8,559 nt of DNA from a bacterium (GTDB lineage Bacteria; Chlamydiota; Chlamydiia; Chlamydiales; Rhabdochlamydiaceae), in assembly GCA_021802305.1 (NCBI GenBank), contig JAKAAD010000039.1:1-8559 (forward strand), given 5' to 3'. This document shows, piece by piece, positions 5,557 through 8,559 of this stretch; the stretch's first letter is position 1, and each line of letters starts with the position of its first letter. Below the pieces are notes generated by a model, which had not been told where the DNA came from, ran no database searches, and worked only from the letters and a program-made list of their open reading frames with translations. The position numbers and the translations under genes are program-made.

Positions 5557-6438
5557 ATGATGTCGATCTCGATGTTGTTAGAACCTGAGATCGCATCACG
5601 AGGCATGCGAAGAATTCGGTTTATTCCCAATATCATCACCGCTTTTGGACTCTCAGCGGGTCTCTTTGTCATAGGCAAGGTGAATATGGTAGAACCAGGA
5701 ATTGGCATCTACCATACCCTATATGTTTCCGTGATTTTGCTACTTGCAGCTGCTTTTGCAGATCTTCTCGATGGAGCAATTGCCCGTGTGATAAAAGCGG
5801 AAAGTGCTTTTGGTCTCAATTTTGACTCTCTTGCCGATGCAGTGACCTTTGGCGTAGCTCCCAGTGTGCTTCTTCTAAAGACGCTTTCATTAGAGCCGGG
5901 AACAGCCCTCTCTTTCTATGCAATGTTGGGATCCATGCTCTACTCTATTTGTGGAATTCTTCGTCTTGCACGATTTAATATTCGCGCTCTAGAAGCACGG
6001 GAGAAACCCGATCCTGAACAGGCTAAAAAAAAGCATTTTACGGGTCTTCCTATTCCTGCAGCAGCTCTTGCCGCAGTCTCTATTAATTTACTCCTTGCGT
6101 CTCCATTTGGCGAAAAATACATGTATTTAGGACAAGAAGCGAGAGCGATTTTACTGACGACAATCATGATCTTTTTAGGTTATTTCATGATTAGCCAATG
6201 GAAATTTCCTAGTTCAAAAATGTTGTTCATACGGTTACGTGTCTTTCAGCTTCTTTTTCTAACCGCACTCTTAGCAATACTCATCTTCTATGGCTTCTTG
6301 TATTTCTTTTCCTTACTCCTTACAAGTTTGAGTTGGGGATACATCCTTTTGGGGTGGAGCCTTTCTATTGCACGCATGATTGCAGGGAAAACATCAACAG
6401 CACTTCGAGATTTTGAGCCAGATGATGATGAGGATTGA
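5557..6438 (+). CDS. pssA: CDP-diacylglycerol--serine O-phosphatidyltransferase (phosphatidylserine synthase, type II)
   Basis: This 293-residue integral membrane enzyme joins CDP-diacylglycerol and L-serine to phosphatidylserine and CMP, the step before phosphatidylethanolamine. The CDP-alcohol phosphatidyltransferase signature D-G-x2-A-R-x8-G-x3-D-x3-D is complete: D69, D72-G73, A76-R77, G86, D90 and D94. RLARFN (136-141) and FTGLPIPAAA (161-170) are typical of the phosphatidylserine branch rather than PgsA. I see about seven or eight hydrophobic segments from residue 24 to 272, and the C-terminus is acidic (EPDDDED). The start is uncertain. ATG 5557 is the first ATG after the in-frame stop at 5527-5529. 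Conserved sequence begins near M17 (5605), which has only a poorly spaced GAGG, so a 277-residue product is possible. The gene is divergent from nrdA with a shared control region. Its 3' end overlaps rmuC. Confidence 0.95.
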   Translation: MMSISMLLEPEIASRGMRRIRFIPNIITAFGLSAGLFVIGKVNMVEPGIGIYHTLYVSVILLLAAAFADLLDGAIARVIKAESAFGLNFDSLADAVTFGVAPSVLLLKTLSLEPGTALSFYAMLGSMLYSICGILRLARFNIRALEAREKPDPEQAKKKHFTGLPIPAAALAAVSINLLLASPFGEKYMYLGQEARAILLTTIMIFLGYFMISQWKFPSSKMLFIRLRVFQLLFLTALLAILIFYGFLYFFSLLLTSLSWGYILLGWSLSIARMIAGKTSTALRDFEPDDDED

Positions 6439-7615
6439 CGCACTTTTTTTTCTGACGTTCATTCCTCTTTTGTTTTTTTTGTGGCGCGCAAGAAGGCGTG
6501 GGGAAAAATTGGCGCAAGAACTCTTACAGGCACGCGCAGAAAAGGAAATCGCAGAACAAAAGCTTGCCTTCACAATTGATGGAGAAGAGCGCGCAAAGAC
6601 GCTCTTTCAATCTCTTTCTCTAGAAGTGCTCGAAAGAAGTAGCCGACAATTTCTCAGTCTAGCGAAAGCAACATTTGAACAGACACAAGAAAAGACAGCA
6701 GGGTTATTCGAGCAAAAAGAACAGGCTATTGCTTCTCTTTTACGTCCGATGCGAGAGACCCTTCTACAATTAGATACAGGGCTTCGTTCTATCGAAAAAG
6801 AAAGGAAAGGCGAACATGAGATGATGAAAACGCAACTTCATTCTTTGTTGGAAAGTGAAAGAAATCTTCGCGATGAGACAGCAAATCTCGCGCAAGCATT
6901 ACGAGCACCCTCTGTTCGTGGGAAATGGGGGGAAATTCAGCTCAAGCGCATCGTAGAACTTGCGGGCATGTTGCCTTATTGCGATTTTTACGAGCAGCAA
7001 ACGGATGATACTGGGGAAGCTCGTCCGGATCTTCTCATTCGCTTGCCAGGGACTAGGCATGTTGTCGTCGATGCAAAGGTTCCATTGACTGCCTATCTAG
7101 AGGCTTGTCAAACGCCAAACGCTTCTACGCGTGAAGAGAAGTTCAAGACGCATGCTAAACACGTGCGTTCTCACATTCATTGGTTGAGTCGAAAATCTTA
7201 CTTCGAAAAATTTCGCCCCAGCCCTGAATTTGTCATTCTTTTTTTGCCAGCAGAACCCTTTTTCAGTGCCGCTCTAGAGTGGGATCCGAGCATTATCGAA
7301 GAAGGAGCGCAGCGCAATGTCATCATCGCAACCCCCACAACGCTCATCGCTCTGCTTCGTGCTGTCGCTTATGGTTGGAAACAGGAAAACCTTTCGGAAC
7401 GCGTGCAAGAACTCCATGCGCTTTCGCAAGAAATTGCAAAAAGATTAAAGGAAATGGATACTCAGTTGGGAAAAATGGGAAAGCATTTGCACTCAGCTCT
7501 CCATATGCATACGCAGCTCGTAAACACATGGGAAAATCGCATTCAAACATTATCTCATAAGCTGAATCAAATGAGCATGCCGCAACCCGCATCTGAAAGC
7601 ATAGCACGCGATTGA
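6422..7615 (+). CDS. rmuC: RmuC-family DNA recombination protein
   Basis: A 397-residue protein of the RmuC family, which in E. coli limits inversion at short inverted repeats and is predicted to be nuclease-like. An N-terminal membrane helix (about residues 7-21) is followed by basic residues and a long helical, coiled-coil-prone region to about 155. The RmuC domain covers about 160-345. It contains GKWGE (167-171), RPD with D203, DAK (D217, K219; a PD-D/ExK-like arrangement) and the block EFVILFLPAEPFF. A C-terminal helical tail follows. The reading frame is open back to ATG 6380, but I prefer the ATG triplet at 6422/6425/6428, because the membrane helix follows at once and the overlap with pssA is then only 11-17 bases. 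That overlap suggests translational coupling; no good Shine-Dalgarno site is visible. Family call is secure; nuclease activity is inferred. Confidence 0.95.
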   Translation: MMMRIDALFFLTFIPLLFFLWRARRRGEKLAQELLQARAEKEIAEQKLAFTIDGEERAKTLFQSLSLEVLERSSRQFLSLAKATFEQTQEKTAGLFEQKEQAIASLLRPMRETLLQLDTGLRSIEKERKGEHEMMKTQLHSLLESERNLRDETANLAQALRAPSVRGKWGEIQLKRIVELAGMLPYCDFYEQQTDDTGEARPDLLIRLPGTRHVVVDAKVPLTAYLEACQTPNASTREEKFKTHAKHVRSHIHWLSRKSYFEKFRPSPEFVILFLPAEPFFSAALEWDPSIIEEGAQRNVIIATPTTLIALLRAVAYGWKQENLSERVQELHALSQEIAKRLKEMDTQLGKMGKHLHSALHMHTQLVNTWENRIQTLSHKLNQMSMPQPASESIARD

Positions 7616-7626
7616 AAAAGCCTTGA

Positions 7627-8559
7627 CTACTCAACGTCTAAGACGAAATAAGTATCAAAAGCAAAATGATTATTAGAACGAGGCGCTAAGATCAAATGCA
7701 CTTCTTTCCCTAGACATTTTTGCAAATCGACTTTTGTACTATATACGCAAGCCACTATTGCATCATTTACGCGAAGAAGAAAATCGCCTGGCCGGTTTTT
7801 GATGGGAGTTACATAGGGTTCTAAGATACCTGACAATTTTTTCGATCCCAATCTTTGTTCTGCATAAAATTCATCAATGGATTTTCCATGATTTTTGCGC
7901 GCCCAAAGGGTATACAACCCCTCTTCAATGGGTTGCCATGTTTGCACTTTTTCGCTCAGAGAAAATGGTCCCTTGTCAGCGATATCCATGGATATGTCTT
8001 GTTGTTTAAGAAGATAAGCTGCCTCAAAGCGAGCGAGGTCATCTTTTGCATCTTGGACAAGAAGGGGGAAGTCTGCATATTTTTGAAGAATCGATTGATA
8101 CAATTGGACAACTTGTTCAGCGTTCATTTCTGAAAGAGGTTTATTCAACTCGATTTTGCTGAGATTGGAAGCTGCATCACATTGCAATTTTCCTTCCATC
8201 CAACGAAGTTCTCTCGAAGCGTATACCTCAGGATCACCGATATTTTCGACAAATTCTTTTGCAATATAAAATTGAATGCCTTTGGGCAGCTGAATAGCAA
8301 GCCATTTTGGATGGTTTGCTACATCGCTTGATCGTACCTGATCGCCAGTATTGAGTTGACCCAGCACGGGTGCATCAAAATCAGGATGTAGTCGGATATT
8401 CACATGACTCCCTTGTACAACATCGTTTTGAATAAAATTGCGAAAGACATAAGCCTTTAAGGTAGATGGCGGTTCCACAGCATAAAACGCACCTTTTTCA
8501 CCAATCACAGATACCATCTGATCTACATCGCACTCCATAATAATGGGGCTTTCAAAGTC
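7627..8559 (-). CDS. Bacterial-SH3-domain protein of unknown function, 5' end outside window
   Basis: The frame is open to the right edge (310 codons visible), so ATG 8538 is internal and the true start lies outside. Numbering from that ATG, residues 1-36 look like the end of one bacterial SH3 (SH3b) domain (ending AYVFRNFI). Residues 40-100 form a second (VNIRLHPDFDAPVLGQL, then KWLAIQLPKGIQFYI). A charged, mainly helical linker covers about 102-225. Residues 235-303 form a compact beta-rich module (LSGILEPY, DFLLRVND, GKEVHLILAPRSNNHFAF) that may be OB-fold-like. SH3b domains commonly bind cell-wall peptides, so an envelope role is possible, but I recognise no enzyme domain. Whether there is a signal peptide cannot be seen. 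It converges on rmuC with 11 bp between the stops and no clear terminator. Confidence 0.85.
   Translation of the reverse strand, partial: DFESPIIMECDVDQMVSVIGEKGAFYAVEPPSTLKAYVFRNFIQNDVVQGSHVNIRLHPDFDAPVLGQLNTGDQVRSSDVANHPKWLAIQLPKGIQFYIAKEFVENIGDPEVYASRELRWMEGKLQCDAASNLSKIELNKPLSEMNAEQVVQLYQSILQKYADFPLLVQDAKDDLARFEAAYLLKQQDISMDIADKGPFSLSEKVQTWQPIEEGLYTLWARKNHGKSIDEFYAEQRLGSKKLSGILEPYVTPIKNRPGDFLLRVNDAIVACVYSTKVDLQKCLGKEVHLILAPRSNNHFAFDTYFVLDVE

Noticed and set aside
6380..6421. Upstream extension of rmuC to ATG 6380
   Set aside because: It would put 14 polar residues before the membrane helix and lengthen the pssA overlap to 59 bases; the ATG cluster at 6422-6430 fits better.
7616..7638. 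Terminator of the SH3b gene (TTGA-GTAG-TCAA then T-run on the minus strand)
   Set aside because: The stem is only four base pairs, three of them A-T, and the T-run is separated by GGC; too weak to call.
7637..7647. CGTC-TAA-GACG hairpin near the SH3b stop
   Set aside because: A very short stem inside coding sequence with no T-run; probably chance.
8536..8538. ATG 8538 as the true start of the SH3b protein
   Set aside because: The frame stays open to the window edge, the first SH3b unit would be cut in half, and no ribosome site precedes it.

Overview
The window reads as chromosomal DNA of a chlamydia, most likely an environmental (Parachlamydiales-type) member. The main evidence is the ribonucleotide reductase pair. 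The small subunit has Phe instead of the radical Tyr and closely resembles, from memory, the Chlamydia trachomatis protein. The large subunit carries a long N-terminal extension with repeated ATP-cones. The order pssA / nrdA / nrdB also matches what I recall of Chlamydia. The DNA is moderately AT-rich, coding is dense, and I see no phage, IS transposase, tRNA, rRNA or CRISPR array.

Layout. Positions 1-5382 hold three genes on the minus strand, read in the order nrdA (2176-5382), nrdB (1065-2087) and an M16C/PreP-type zinc metalloprotease whose 3' end is cut off by the left edge (1-1021). Positions 5383-5556 are a divergent control region. Positions 5557-7615 hold two overlapping plus-strand genes, pssA (phosphatidylserine synthase) and rmuC. 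A minus-strand gene for a bacterial-SH3-domain protein of unknown function (7627-8559, 5' end cut off) converges on rmuC with only 11 bp between the stop codons. No gene-free stretch exceeds 300 bases; the longest is the 174-bp nrdA-pssA spacer.

How it works together. NrdA and NrdB form a class Ic ribonucleotide reductase that makes dNTPs. The spacer upstream of nrdA carries two NrdR-box-like 16-mers whose starts lie 32 bp apart, the usual NrdR spacing. The nrdA-proximal promoter candidate and a divergent pssA promoter candidate share the palindromic -10 element CTATATATAG, which lies inside one NrdR box. NrdR could therefore switch dNTP synthesis and phospholipid synthesis together. Both nrd genes have strong Shine-Dalgarno sites, whereas the M16 protease, pssA and rmuC do not.

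The least expected structure is a perfect 12-bp inverted repeat (2108-2119 / 2164-2175) that fills most of the nrdA-nrdB gap and encloses a second hairpin. It looks like either a very small non-autonomous mobile element or an mRNA processing or attenuation structure. I found no entirely new multi-gene system. The most novel material is regulatory (the divergent NrdR region and the nrdA-nrdB inverted repeat), plus the uncharacterised SH3-domain protein.
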